DNA of 64,000 bases from NCBI GenBank assembly GCA_942159475.1, contig OW804096.1, positions 18,872,906-18,936,905 on the forward strand, read 5' to 3'. The DNA is from Sthenelais limicola. Lineage: Eukaryota > Annelida > Polychaeta > Phyllodocida > Sigalionidae. Under the pieces are notes generated by a model. The model had not been told where the DNA came from. It was given only the letters and a program-made list of their open reading frames with translations, and searched no databases. This document shows positions 30,870-42,104 of the stretch, in pieces (positions within the stretch are counted from its first letter, which is position 1; each line of letters starts with the position of its first letter). Both the position numbers and the translations under genes were made by a program.

Positions 30870-31970
30870 AGCTTCCTCCTCCTCCTCTCTGTTCTCCTCC
30901 TCTCTCTGCTCCTCCTCCTCTCTTACTTCCCTTCCCCCCCCTGCCTCCTTCTTTCTTCTCCTTCCCTTCCTTCTATACCTCCTTCCCCTTGTGTACCTCC
31001 TCCTCCTCCTTCTCCTCCTCCTCCTTTTCCTCCTTCTCCTCCTCCTCTTCCTCCTCCTTTTCCTCCTCCTTTTCCTCCTCCTTTTCCTCCTCCTTTTCCT
31101 CCTCCTCCTCCTTTTCCTCCTCCTTTTCCTCCTCCTCCTCCTTTTCCTCCTCCTTTTCCTCCTCCTCCTCCTTTTCCTCCTCCTTTTCCTCCTCCTCCTC
31201 CTTTTCCTCCTCCTTTTCCTCCTCCTTTTCCTCCTCCTCCTCCTTTTCCTCCTCCTTTTCCTCCTCCTCCTCCTTTTCCTCCTCCTTTTCCTCCTCCTTT
31301 TCCTCCTCCTCCTCCTTTTCCTCCTCCTTTTCCTCCTCCTCCTCCTTTTCCTCCTCCTTTTCCTCCTTCTCCTCCTCCTCTTCCTCCTACTTTTCCTCCT
31401 CCTTTTCCTCCTCCTCCTTTTCCTCCTCCTCTTCCACTTGCACTGTCTTCCTTTTGTGCTCAACCTGTTCCTGCACCCTTCTTGTCCTCCTCCCACATCT
31501 CCCTCTCCCCAGCCCTCCACCTCCTCCACTACCTCCCTCCACCTATTCCTCTCTCCATCTCCCCCGTCGTCCTCTCCTCCTCCCTCCTCCCCCGGCTCTT
31601 CTCTTTCCTCTTTCCCCTCCTCTCCTCCTCCTCTTCCTTCTCCCGTTCCCCTTTCCGTCCTCCTTCTCTTCCCCCTCCTTCTCTTCCCCCTCCTCCTTCT
31701 CCTTCTCCTTTTCCTCCTCCTCCTTTTCCTCCTCCTCCTTTTCCTCCTTCTCCTCCTCCTCTTCCTCCTCCTTTTCCTCCTCCTCCTTTTCCTCCCTCCT
31801 TTTCCTCCTCCTCCTTTTCCTCCTCCTTTTCCCCCTCCTTCTCTTCCCCCTCCTTCTCTTCCCCCTCCTTCTCTTCCCCCCTCCTTCTTTTCCCCCTCCT
31901 TCTCTTCCTTTCTCCCCTCCTGCTCCTCCTTTTCCTCCTCCCCCTTCTCTTCATCCCCGACACCCCCTCC
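30870..31970. repeat. Pyrimidine tract (TCC/TTTTCC), 1.1 kb
   Basis: The plus strand is nearly all pyrimidine. From 31070 to 31400 it alternates 12- and 18-bp blocks (TTTTCCTCCTCC and longer), giving a 30-bp higher-order period. The frames of up to 421 residues (Arg/Lys-rich on minus, Ser/Phe or Leu-rich on plus) are artefacts. Confidence 0.95.
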
Positions 31971-32036
31971 CCCAAACCATGTCTCAGTCCCGTCCACCAG
32001 CTCCGTCTCTCAGTACAAACCCTGTCATGCACACCT

Positions 32037-32271
32037 GGGTCAGATTTCCAGAAAATGTACAATTGGCAGCTGTACACATCTAGGAAATTCTGCTAAATTA
32101 GGCTGAAAAATGATGAATATTGAGTATATCTGAGTATATTTGGTATCACATTGATTTAAAGTATCAGTTCTGTTACGTTAAACTGCATTTTGATGCTATT
32201 TTTTGTCTTAAATGTGGTTTATTTGAGAGAATTAATGAAGGTAAATTGTACATTTTCTGATGGACTAACCC
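32037..32271 (+). mobile_element. MITE-A, full length, TSD ACCT
   Basis: The 4-bp duplication ACCT (32033-32036 and 32272-32275) is non-AT, strong evidence that the target duplication is 4 bp. The right end is CTAACCC. Confidence 0.93.
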
Positions 32272-32419
32272 ACCTCCCTCCTCCCACCCCGTGTCTGTCC
32301 CGTGTCTGTCTCTATGTCCCTAGTCTAGTTATCCTATAACTGGGCGATGGCATGTGTCTACCTGCACTCAATTCTTCACACTGGACAAGGTTTTGAACCT
32401 GTATGTCGTGAAGGTTTGA

Positions 32420-32667
32420 AAAACCGTTTTGCAATATTTCTGTGTAGACAATTACTACCTTAAGTAAGTAGCTAAATATACACCATGGGATGACGTAATA
32501 AACGCAAGGATATATTTAAAACACTGTCTAGAAATCTGGCAGATGTATATTTGAATACAACTGAAAGCTAGATACCCTGATATGCGAACTTAAAACCAAC
32601 ATTCCTACAGAGAGATCTTGTGAATAAATCAATTAGAAATTTTTAGAATATTTTTTTTCTGTAACAC
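32420..32667 (+). mobile_element. MITE-B right part
   Basis: GCAATATTTCTGTGTAG, AGCTAAATATACACCATGGG, AGATCTTGTGAATAAATCA and a decayed end CTGTAACACATTAG. Confidence 0.7.
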
Positions 32668-32726
32668 ATTAGTGCATTTTCTGCATGTCTTTCTCTGTCA
32701 TGATTCATGAAGCATGCTGTTATATA

Positions 32727-32872
32727 TGTGATGTGTTCTTGGGAATTGAGTCACAAGTCGCAAAATTGATATTTTTCAAAGTGATTTATTCACAAGATCT
32801 CTTTGTAGGAATGTTTTCATTTTTTGAGTATCTAGTATAAACACATGTACCAAATTGAAGACAGTATATTAA
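32727..32872 (-). mobile_element. MITE-B, truncated
   Basis: TGTGATGTGTTCTTGG then GTCACAAGTCGCAAAATTGA; it breaks at a CT-rich run (32873-32960). TA precedes it. Confidence 0.8.
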
Positions 32873-33010
32873 GTGCACCTCCTCTTTCTACGCCATCTTT
32901 CCATATCTCCCTCCTTTCCTTCCCCTTCCCCTCCCTCCCCCTTCTCCTCCCTCCCCCTCACATATACACGGTACATATCCAAGTTACGTTTTTAAGGTCA
33001 TCCTATATAT

Positions 33011-33245
33011 TGGTCAGATTTACAGAAAATGTACAATTCTCCTTCAACAATCCTCTCACATAACCCAAATTTCAGACGAAAATAAAGTCCAAAATAAAGT
33101 TCAACCTAACCAAACCGATTGCTAGAATCAATGCAATGCTGAATATACTCAAATTTACCTAGTATTGACCATATTTCAGCCTAATTTAGCCTAATTTCCT
33201 AAATGTGTAGAGCTGCCAATTGTACATTTTCTGAAAATCTGACCC
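33011..33245 (-). mobile_element. MITE-A, full length, TSD ATAT
   Basis: The first base is mutated (TGGTCAG); ATAT lies outside both ends; 235 bp. Confidence 0.91.
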
Positions 33246-33347
33246 ATATATATAAGAAACTTTACTTCCATTTTGTTATACAAACAGTGATAAAAGCTTT
33301 CTACATGGAAATCGGTTTTTGTTCTCTGTCCCAGACAGCTCTTCGAA

Positions 33348-33465
33348 AGTATAGGAGTACTTATTAGATGTCCTAATGTTTACCATCATTGGATGGGCGT
33401 TGATCTCATTTTTTCAAATCTGAAAATATATTCTCTGCCACTTGTCATTCATTTTCCTCATATAT
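33348..33465 (-). mobile_element. MITE-B end fragment
   Basis: TTAGATGTCCTAATGTTTAC, TTTCAAATCTGAAAATAT and CACTTGTCATTCATTTTCCT match one MITE-B end with decay. Confidence 0.65.
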
Positions 33466-33643
33466 GGCTTAAGTGCCCTGAAAATTCGTCTCACAACTTG
33501 GTTCAACTAAACGAACAGGATTTTGGCCAGTTTAATTTGCTAAAGGGCTTTGAAACGTCCTTATTTGTATTTTGAGAACCTGCCCAAATCGTTTCTAATA
33601 ATGACTTCACTTATTATCGCTCACCGGCAGCTGTTTTCGGTCT

Positions 33644-33800
33644 ACTGACCAAATTGCAGCCTAATTTTGCAGAATTTACTAAATGTGTACAGCTACCAAT
33701 TGTACATTTTCTGAATATCTGACCCTTTTATTATTCTTTCGGCCTAATTTAGCAGAATGTACTAAATGTGTAGAGCTGCCGATCGTACATTTTCTAACCA
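33644..33800 (-). mobile_element. Two MITE-A ends in tandem
   Basis: 33644-33725 (AATTGCAGCCTAATTTTGCA to CTGACCC) is followed at 33740-33800 by a second, more decayed end (GGCCTAATTTAGCAGAATG to TTTCTAACC) in the same orientation. Confidence 0.75.
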
Positions 33801-34261
33801 CATCAGCCATGATAATACATCTTTGCGGGTTGTTCATGTTTCTCTATCTTCAATTCAAAATCGCTACCAATGTGACAGAGAAAGAAATGCAAGAAGTATT
33901 TATTTTCCTATTCTTTGCCTCTCATATTACCACCGGTCCATAGCAAATTGAACATGGAAAAATGAGGGAGTGAAAAGCACCTATAACCCAGTATTGCATG
34001 CGACTCGAGAGCTGCAAAGTCAAAAGAGCTAGGTATAAAAAATGAACAAAATGCAGTCCACATAGCCTAGGGGGGGATAGGACAAGGGATTGGAGACTCG
34101 GCGACCATTGTCAAAGGTTTTATACTGTGGCTAAAAATAGATGTGGATTTTAGCCTTGTCGACTGTGGCGGGCCCAGGCGGCACTAGGAGGGATTGCATG
34201 CATCTGTGTATTAACATGGGTTTATGACATTGACAAACATAATTTGTGTTCATGGCACACG
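33801..34261. other. Unassigned stretch
   Basis: No repeat family or credible coding frame. It lies between MITE-A ends and the purine tract. Confidence 0.45.
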
Positions 34262-35600
34262 CATTGGTGGCCACCCGTGGGGGAGGGGGTGGGGAGGGGG
34301 AGGGGAGGGGAAGGAGGAAAAAGGAAGCAGGGGAACAAGAGGAGAAGGAGGGGGAAGCTAGGAGGAGGAGGAAGTGAAGGAGGAGGAGGAAGAGAAGGAG
34401 GAGGAAGAGGAAGAAGAGGAGGAAGTGGAGGAAGAGGAGGAAGCTATGAGGAAGAGGAAGAGAAGGAGGAGGAGGAAGAGGAGAAAGAGGAGAAAGAGGA
34501 GAAAAGGAGAAAGAGGAGAAGAGGAGCAGAAGAGGAAGAGGAGGAAGAGGAGAAAGAGGAGGAAGAGGAGGAAGAGGAGGAAGAGGAGGAAGAGGAGGAA
34601 GAGGAGGAAGCTAGGAGGAGGAGGAAGAGAAGGAGGAGGAGGAAGAGGAGAAAGAGGAGAAAGAGGAGGAAGAGGAGGAAGAGGAGAAGAGGAGGAAGGG
34701 GAGAAAGAGGAGGAGGAACAGGAGGAACAGGAGGAGTAAGAGGAGAAAGAGGAGGAAGGGGAGGAAGAGGAGGAGGAAGAGGAGGAAGAGGAGGAAGAGG
34801 AGGAAGAGGAGGAAGAGGAGGAAGAGGAGGAAGAGGAGGAGGTGGAGGCGGTCTGGGAAGAGGAGGTGGAGGAGGAGGTGGAAGAGGAAGAGGAGGAAGA
34901 AGTGGAGGAGGTGGAGAAGGAAGTGGAGGAGGTGGCAGAGGAGGGAGGAAGTGGAGGAGGTGGAGGAGGCAGAGGAGGAGGAAGTGGAGGAGGTGGAGGA
35001 GGCAGAGGAGGAGGAAGTGGAGGAGGTGGAGGAGGAGGAGGATAAGGAGGAGGAAGTGGAGGAGGTGGTGGAGGAGGAGGATAAGGAGGAGGAAGAGGAT
35101 ACGGAGGGAATAATATGTGGAGGAGGAAAAGGAGGAGGAAGAAGTGAAGCAGGAAAAGAAGGTAGAGGTGGAAGAGGAAAAGAATAAGGAGGAGGTGGAT
35201 AAAAAGCAAGGAGTTAGAGGTGGAGAAGGAGGGGGAGGACGAGGAAGAGAAGGAGGAGGTGGCAGAGGGAGGAGAAGGAGGAGGTGGCAGAGGGAGGAGA
35301 AGGAGGAGGTATTTGTGGTGGAGGAAGAGCGAGGAGGGGGAGGACGAGGAAGAGAAGGAGGAGGTGGCAGAGGGAGGAGAAGGAGGAGGTATTGGTGGTG
35401 GAGGATGAAGGAGGAGGGGGAGGACAGAAGAGAAGAGAACGAGGAGGTGCCGGAGGGAGGAGAAGGAGGAGGTATTGGTGGTGGAGGAAGAGCGAGGAGG
35501 GGGAGGACGAGGAAGAGAAGGAGGAGGTCAGAGCATCGACGAACGAAACAATGGAAATGGGAGAGTTGGTGCAGAAAGAGGAGGTGCAATGCATATTAAA
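34262..35600. repeat. Purine tract (GGA/GAA), 1.3 kb
   Basis: The plus strand is almost pure purine: GGAGGAAGA units to about 34840, GTGGAGGAGGTGGAGG units to 35100, then a longer unit with GAGGAGGGGGAGGACGAGGA. It is the complement in type of the 30870-31970 tract. Frames of up to 381 residues are artefacts. Confidence 0.95.
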
Positions 35601-36035
35601 CACTACCTTGAAACTCCAGGGGCTAAAACTACTTAAGGCAGAGATTAAAAGGATTAATAGCCTCCATTCTGGGCCTGGTTGTGCATTGTTTCTGTATAAT
35701 CCCTGGGCTTTGCAGCACTGTGCACCAGCAGCCCCTCAATGTCGGCCATTAATCCAATAATGCGATGCATACGGCCCATTTAAACAAGAAATATTTGACG
35801 CAGTTTATTTTCTGAGGTGTTGCTTTAATTATTTCATGCATTAACAGATGGTGGCGTCGAACTTTCACCTACTCTTACATATAAAAATTAATTCGAAATT
35901 AATGAATTGTCAGAAGGTAGAATAGGTCGATGACACATCATATATCATAATTATCAATCCCTATCTTATTATTACGAGCATTAATAGCTATTTGTGTCAC
36001 ATCAAGTTGAAACAAATAATTTTTGTTAACTGTAT
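35601..36035. other. Unassigned stretch
   Basis: No gene or family recognised; the open frame at 35284-35760 spills out of the purine tract. Confidence 0.45.
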
Positions 36036-36157
36036 GTGAGGAGGAGGAGGACGAAGGGGAGGAGGAGGAGGAGGAAGGGGAGGAGGAGGAGGAGGAGAAG
36101 GAGGAAGAGGAGGAAGAGGAGGAGGAGGAGGTGGAGGGGGAGGAGGAGGAGGAAGGA
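36036..36157. repeat. GGA microsatellite
   Basis: GGAGGAGGAGGA with occasional AAG, ending exactly where MITE-B starts. Confidence 0.92.
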
Positions 36158-36562
36158 AGGAAATGAGGCACAAGTCACAGAAAATGGATTTTGAAATATC
36201 ATCATATTTGAAACGATAAGGTCAAGCCGATTATAATGATAAGGTAAACATTAGGATAGCTAAGTAACTTGTATTTCTATATCTTAAGTTTTGTATTTTC
36301 ATTCTTGAAGGAAATGTTTGCAATATATCTGGGCTGGCAATCATTAGTAAAGTAGCTAAATATTCACCAAAGGATGACCTTAGAAATGCAGAGATAAATT
36401 TACTACACTGTCCTGGAACTTGGTACATGTATTTATACGACTTCAGGCATTAGACACCCCACATATATATAGAAACATTCCTACAAAAGGAACCTGTGGA
36501 TAAATCACTTTGACAAATATCAATTTTCCGACCTGTGACTCATTTTCTTTTAACACATCACG
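36158..36562 (+). mobile_element. MITE-B, left terminus replaced by GGA repeat
   Basis: Begins GGAAATGAGGCACAAGTCAC without the outer TGTGATGTGTT and ends TTAACACATCACG followed by TA. Confidence 0.85.
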
Positions 36563-37084
36563 TATACAATTCTAAATATTGTTTAAAAGCCTTGAAAGTC
36601 AACCGGTTTTGCCAAGTTAACTTTGTGTTTTATGAATTAGAAACATAGAACACGCTAATGTGCTGGTTTAACATTACCTAGCTTGTAGTAAAAACACATT
36701 TCAATATTTTATCTTTTGTTATTTTGATGCGTTTCAAAACGTCGACATTTATTATCAATTGCAGAATGAAATGATAGTTTGTATGCTTTCATGCCAAGTG
36801 AAATTCAACAAATCATGCTAAAACTCTTAAATTTAATAAAATAATAAATATCGTGTGACGGCCTTGAAAGGTTCATATTCGTTTCAATAGGAATAGATCG
36901 CGTGAACAAACGCATTGGTATTGCATGTCGCGGACCAGTCAAACTCTGTTTTTCACGAATTACTTCCTATTTCAAATTTGGAAAGTCATGGTTCTATTCT
37001 CTTTTGGCCCGTAATTAAACCCGAGTTACTGTTTTAAATCTCATGTGTCTCATCCTCTGACATTATTCTGGAGTACTGTTATAA
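36563..37084. other. Unassigned AT-rich stretch
   Basis: No gene or family recognised. Confidence 0.45.
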
Positions 37085-37250
37085 ATTGTGTTTCGTTTTC
37101 CATGATATTATGGTGTGTCATTTAAACACTCCAGTCTCCGCTTCCTTGGAATGAGGATTCTGTGTGAAATAAACAGGGGGGGGGGGGGGAATATCTAAAA
37201 TTGTCCGTTTTTCAGTTCATTTCAGCATTAAAACAAGTACTAAGTTAAGA
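37085..37250. repeat. Dispersed family E, copy 1
   Basis: CCATGATATTATGGTGTG, CTTCCTTGGAATGAGGATTC, a G run (37177-37189) and AATTGTCCGTTTTTCAGTTC. Two more copies lie within 3.5 kb. Confidence 0.8.
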
Positions 37251-37489
37251 AATTATCAAGTTAAGTTTGGTTTATCTATTTAATATTACAATTACTGTCA
37301 ACTTAATTTATATACCTGGCGTTTCCAATGGAAACGATTTCTCAGCCTCAATAGCCCACCTGCGCGGACGCCATTTTGCGAAAGGGATTATGGGGTCTGA
37401 TGTCCTATTGCAGTAGCAAACAATCGTCATGCATGATTTGGCAGACTGCACGGACCTCAAACAATCCCATATTTTAATAGCATCCGGTC

Positions 37490-37628
37490 ATGCGCTCTTT
37501 GTAATGCAGGTTGTCTATTACTTATGTCCGATGTCAGGCAGAAGACCTGTCTATTTAGAATGCTGGACCACCTCATTGTAAACAACATCTATTGCAATAA
37601 AGAATTCTTGAATTGAATTGAATTGAAT
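37490..37628 (+). mobile_element. LINE 3' end with TTGAA tail
   Basis: AACATCTATTGCAATAAAGA is followed by TTGAATTGAATTGAATTGAA. AATAAA plus a pentamer tail is typical of L2/CR1-like 3' ends. 37251-37490 is unassigned apart from a weak MITE-D-like GCCATTTTGCG at 37370. Confidence 0.6.
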
Positions 37629-37809
37629 TTATGACCAGTCACTGAGGACCAACTCTGAAACATGTAGAGAAAGGGAGAAAAATGATAAACTTAGGGAAAT
37701 ACCTACGTAGAAATAAGATCCACTAGTCCTCCTGAGTTTCCACTAGTCCTCACAGACCAGAAGGTAAAATCTAATATGGCACAAAAGAATGGAAATGGAA
37801 ATGTCATTA

Positions 37810-38075
37810 AAAAATAGTTGGTCGGAAAAAAATTGTTGTTAAAAAAAGTTGGGCGTAAAAAAAAAGTTGGTCGGAAAAAAATTGGTCAAAAAAAAATTGT
37901 CGTTAAAAAATAGTTGGTCGGGAAAAAATTGTCATAAAAAAAAGTTGGTAAAAAAAAGTTGGTCGGAAAAAAAGTTGGTTGTCAAAAGTTGGTCGCCAAA
38001 AAATTGTCGTTAAAAATAGTTGGTCGGAAAAAAATTGTCGTTCAGGCTAGGCTAGGCTAAATAGTTGGTAACTTA
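37810..38075. repeat. About 32-bp minisatellite
   Basis: AGTTGGTCGGAAAAAAATTG and TCGTTAAAAAATAG alternate irregularly about eight times, ending in AGGCTAGGCTAGGCT. Confidence 0.88.
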
Positions 38076-38458
38076 CTTTTAAAATTTAGAAAATGTGTTT
38101 GGCAGTGTCCATTTGAGCACCTGAGGCAGGTGAGGGGGGTGGTGGGCAGAGGGATGGTGCTAGGAGGTGGAGGGCCTTCTGCCAACCTATCATGGTTGGA
38201 GAAGCATCTAACTAACAGCCAATCAACTCCCTTGGCTAAACCTAGAAAGGCTGTCAATCAGCCTTCAATAACATCCAGGTGTGAAATCTATGACTGATTG
38301 AAAGGATTAGATATGGCATCCTCGCCTGATGTCACATCTAAGCTTAAACACCTCACAGACAGTTAACCAAGTTATCAAGATGTATATGCAGTATCAGTGA
38401 TTGGCACATTTCATAGTGACTCATATGTATGAAAACAAAAAGAAACTGTAACTCAGTA
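38076..38458. other. Unassigned stretch
   Basis: No repeat or gene recognised; the small minus frame 38057-38257 has no known domain. Confidence 0.45.
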
Positions 38459-38806
38459 TTAGGGGATGTGCACGTGCTACTATACGCATGCCTATTACAG
38501 TGCATCCTGGGTGGATTCTGATGAAATCTGACACATGAATATTTGGCAACATTTTAATAAAAAAATTCAAGAATGTTTTCCCCAATATCATAACTTTTAT
38601 AAATGATCTATGAAAACCAAATGCATGATAAGAAAGAAGGAGGCTTGTGTTATGGAAACATCTATAACACATGGATATTGGCATTAGAACATTGATAAAT
38701 GGTCCATGCTGAAGATGACATGTTTTCTATAGATTTTACACTGTACGATTACTCCCATAATTCCACTATTCAAGATTCAAAATGACCGCTATGCAACTCC
38801 CCTATT
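38459..38806 (-). mobile_element. MITE-D, full length, possible TSD ATT
   Basis: ATTAGGGGATGTGCACG at the left, GCTATGCAACTCCCCTATT at the right; ATT adjoins each end if the element is taken as AGGGG...CCCCT. It carries TCAAGATTCAAAATG near the right end. Confidence 0.83.
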
Positions 38807-38810
38807 GTGC

Positions 38811-38960
38811 TTCATTTCCATGATATTATGGTGTGCCATTAAACACTCCAGTCTCTTCTTCCTTGGAATGGGGATCCTGTGTGTTGGAAATAAACAGGGG
38901 ACGGGGGATGTTTAAAATTGTCCGTTTTTCAGTTCATTCCAACATTAAAAGAATTGTAAT
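38811..38960. repeat. Dispersed family E, copy 2
   Basis: TTCCATGATATTATGGTGTG through AATTGTCCGTTTTTCAGTTC. It abuts the MITE-D copy. Confidence 0.8.
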
Positions 38961-38964
38961 TTAG

Positions 38965-39485
38965 TTTTAGGGGATGTGCATATCTCACTGCGCATGTCCA
39001 TTACAGTGCATGCAGGGATAGATGCAGTTCAGGTCTGATATAATGGGTCAGATCTTCAGAAAATGTACAATTTACCTTCACCAATCCTCTCAAATAACCC
39101 ATATTTTAGACGAAAATAAAGTTCAAAATATAGTTCAACCTAACCAAACAGATTGCTAGAATCAATGCAATGCTGAATATACTCGAATTTACCTAATATT
39201 GACCAAATTGCAGCGTAATTTAGCAGAATCTACTAAATGTGTACTGCCAATTGTATATTTTCTGAAAATCTGCCCCATATACAGATATTTAGTAACATCT
39301 TTATCGACAATTGCAAGAATGTCTTCAGTAATATTATAACTTGTGTAACTATTATTCTAAAAAACCAAATACATGATGGGGAAAATAAAGTCTTGTCTCA
39401 TGGCAAAACATATAAAAACATGCGTATTCACATGAGATCACTGTTAAATATTCCATGCTGAACATAACATGTTCCATGCAAATCC
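38965..39485 (-). mobile_element. MITE-D interrupted by MITE-A
   Basis: TTAGGGGATGTGCATATCTC to GTCTGATATA, then the MITE-A at 39045-39276, then CAGATATTTAGTAACATC onward. The distal end is lost near 39485. Confidence 0.78.
39045..39276 (-). mobile_element. MITE-A inside MITE-D
   Basis: GGGTCAGATCTTCAG to CTGCCCC, 232 bp. Flanks TAAT and ATAT do not match exactly. Confidence 0.88.
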
Positions 39486-39589
39486 AGAAAATTACCGCAG
39501 CAAGACATTTATTTGTGGGATGTAAATTGGTTATATTTCACCAGATCTGAACGCTTTTAGATTGTTTTTATATTTAAAAATAAAAGATC

Positions 39590-40095
39590 GTCCCACCCAC
39601 CCACCCTGTCTCTACCCCTCCTACCTACAATATCCATTTGATTTAGTATCAAATAATGTAGCCTACACAACACCAACGTGTTGGGTAGGCTACAACACCC
39701 ACCCTATAAATAGCCTACATTTCAACAAGCTAGCTGTGAGTGTGGGTGTTATGTAAGGGTGGCAGTGGCTAGTAAGGCTATAGCTATTGGGTGGTTGAAG
39801 CTATGTAAACATGGCAGGAGTGAGTGAAAACAGATAGAGGGTGCATGAATGTTTTGAAAACAGCATTTCTGGACCATGAACACAGTAGTTTTTCCAGACA
39901 AAAGGGTAGCTAACTAAGTCAAGTTTCTCTCAGGCGAATTACAGGTCGCCACTTTCAGGGGGAAACATTAAAAATAAGGCCAGAAGTATGGGTCGTGTAT
40001 ATATAGGGAGTGGACACTGATGGGTTGGGTGACGTCACAAATTGTTGATGTAGGCTTATCCGCCCACAGAGGGCGGGTTGGTCACATCTCGTCAA
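39590..40095. repeat. Dispersed family F, copy 2
   Basis: Same ordered blocks as 27470-28110, with a private inverted CACAACACCAACGTGTTGGG insertion at about 39666. Confidence 0.7.
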
Positions 40096-40125
40096 GATTC
40101 AAAATGGCAGACATGCAAATCACCT
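40090..40125. mobile_element. MITE-D terminus fragment
   Basis: CAAGATTCAAAATGGCAGAC and ATGCAAATCACCTAG. Confidence 0.5.
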
Positions 40126-40144
40126 AGGAGTTGCATGTCAGCCA

Positions 40145-40590
40145 ACTCGTGGTTCGCTTTCCATGATAATAGAGAGGTTACGCAAGCAAACCTATCTACG
40201 TCAGCGTATCTGTAACCTTTTTGTGACTTTTCGCATTTTTATGTATAAAAAATAAATTGTGAGATGAAACATTTTGCTTCATACATTACGTTTTTCCCGC
40301 CATGTTTTGCTGAACCTCTTTCTTTCTTTTCACGTATGTTTGTATATCAGAGATACGGATACGTTAACGTTTACGTCTACGTAAGACTCAGACTTGTCAG
40401 ACTTGCTGAAACTCCCTATTATTGTGTGACATTTAAACGTTCTGGTGTCCACTTCCTTGGGATGAGGATTTTGTGTGTTGGAAATGAACACGGGTGGGGG
40501 GCATGATATTAAAACTGTCCAATCATTAGTTCATTAAAACATTCAACATTTAAAAAAGCAATTGCAACATGAAATAACCTTCTTTTGTCT
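40145..40590. repeat. Family E, copy 3, split by MITE-G
   Basis: GGTTCGCTTTCCATGATA before and ATTGTGTGACATTTAAACG after the MITE-G at 40168-40420. The E body follows: CCACTTCCTTGGGATGAGG and AAACTGTCCAATC. Confidence 0.75.
40168..40420. mobile_element. MITE-G, copy 1
   Basis: AATAGAGAGGTTACGCAAG at the left, ACTTGCTGAAACTCCCTATT at the right, about 250 bp. Matches 53278-53523, including CGCATTTTTATG and GTTTTGCTGAACCTCTTTCT. Confidence 0.8.
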
Positions 40591-41166
40591 CAATTCAAAT
40601 TCTGGGAATTCCCCTTTGCAGGATATTAGTTAAAAAACAAAACACTTGTGATTTTTGTATAAATGTTGGTGGTAGTGATACAGTCTGTAGTACAAAGCAG
40701 ACTTTGCCCAGCGTTCTGGCTGACCGCATACAGTGATAAGTTTAACCACAAGGGCGTCCTGCATCATTCTCCTTGTGGGGCTCTCTACCCCAGCCAGGGG
40801 GGATATGCTGAGCTTCATAGACAATGTTATAGGAGGTTGTGAGGAGAGCAATGCACACTCATAAACTATTATTACTGTTATTTCTGAGGATTTTGTACTG
40901 TTTGGAAAAAATAATCTGGATTCAAACAAATTTGAATAGAAATTGCTAAAAATATTATTGTTGCCTTCCCAACCCATCCATAAAGAGCCTCACTAAAGGC
41001 AGAGCGCCGTCAGGAAGGAGAGACAAGGAGTTAATGGGAAACACCTGGTCCCTAAAAATCTTACCCTTATATGACAATATTATAATAATGGAACTAAAAG
41101 TTTTTCTTTTTTTACAAAAGAGACGCTACTGGTAAAAGATTCCCGGATAGCTTGCCATCTCCATAT
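40591..41166. other. Unassigned stretch
   Basis: The minus frame 40630-40977 (115 codons) shows no recognisable domain. No repeat family seen. Confidence 0.45.
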
Positions 41167-41402
41167 GGGTCAGATCTTCAGAAAATATACAATTCGCCTT
41201 CACCAATCCTCTCAAATAACCCACATTTAATACAAAAATGAGCTTCAAAACGCAGTTTTACCATAACAGAACTGCTACTTTAAATCTATGCGATACCAAA
41301 TATACTCAGATATACTCAGTATTCTTCATTTTTCAGCCGAATTTAGCAGAAATTCCTGTATGTGTAGATCTACCAATGGTGCATTTTCTGAAAATCTAAC
41401 CC
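41167..41402 (-). mobile_element. MITE-A, full length, TSD ATAT
   Basis: 236 bp, with ATAT on both sides. Confidence 0.92.
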
Positions 41403-41873
41403 ATATATGGACAATATGTATGAGGACAGCGTCCCCATAAAAATATGATACAAAATATAAAGATGAAATATGGGAGGATAAACCTGACTTTTGTGATGGT
41501 TTCATTGTTATAGAAATAATAAAATAAATCGAAATCGGTACTGTTTGACTTCATATAATATACGTGGGCACAGTTTATGAAGATGATCTTTCTAAAAAAC
41601 GGAATTATACGTTTTCCAAACATCAAATATAAAGATTCATAGATATTTCTGTGTGTGTGGCACTTTCATTGTTACATGCCTTTGTAGGTTGTGAAGAAAA
41701 TAAAAACAAAAAACAAACTGTAAAAAAATGGTGTTCTCTCTTGTAAAAGACTTGTAAGGCTTACAAAATCAATATTAAAGGGATATCCTGGTTTACCGAG
41801 CAGAAAAAAGATGGCCAGTAAAAACGGGTGTGATCAATATGATTAGAAAGAAAGGAATCCTCCCAGGGAGTAG
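41403..41873. other. Unassigned; possible TTAA-type element end
   Basis: TTAAAGGGATATCCTGG near 41775 resembles the start of elements that target TTAA, but no matching second end is seen. The minus frame 41761-42138 has a non-repetitive C-terminal half that I do not recognise. Confidence 0.3.
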
Positions 41874-41899
41874 TGACGTCATAGAGTTTGCTGACGTCA
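41874..41899. promoter_or_regulatory. Two perfect CRE palindromes
   Basis: TGACGTCA at 41874-41881 and 41892-41899, separated by 10 bp and followed about 95 bp later by a G-rich block. Motifs are seen; function is inferred. Confidence 0.4.
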
Positions 41900-41993
41900 G
41901 TGGAGCAGCAGACGACATTTGGTTTAATTTCTAGGAAGTGTGCGTCTCGATAGGTGGCGTGTACACATGAGCGCGTCCACAGTGTATAGTCAC

Positions 41994-42104
41994 GGGGGGG
42001 CAGGGGGGCAGGGGTGGCAGGGGGAGCGGGGGGGCAGGGGGGAGCAGGGGGGGGGGCAGGGGGAGCAGGGGGGGGGGGGGCAGGGGCAGGGGGGGGCGGG
42101 GGGG
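41994..42104 (+). repeat. G-rich tract, quadruplex-capable
   Basis: Many runs of four or more G separated by CA, AGCA or TGGCA over 111 bp. Sequence rule for G-quadruplex met many times over. Confidence 0.92.

Noticed and set aside
30732..32106. Frames of 364-421 residues that look like Arg/Lys-rich or Ser-rich proteins
   Set aside because: Artefacts of the TCC/TTTTCC tract; open on both strands and in several frames.
34244..35760. Glu/Gly/Arg-rich frames up to 381 residues
   Set aside because: Artefacts of the GGA/GAA tract.
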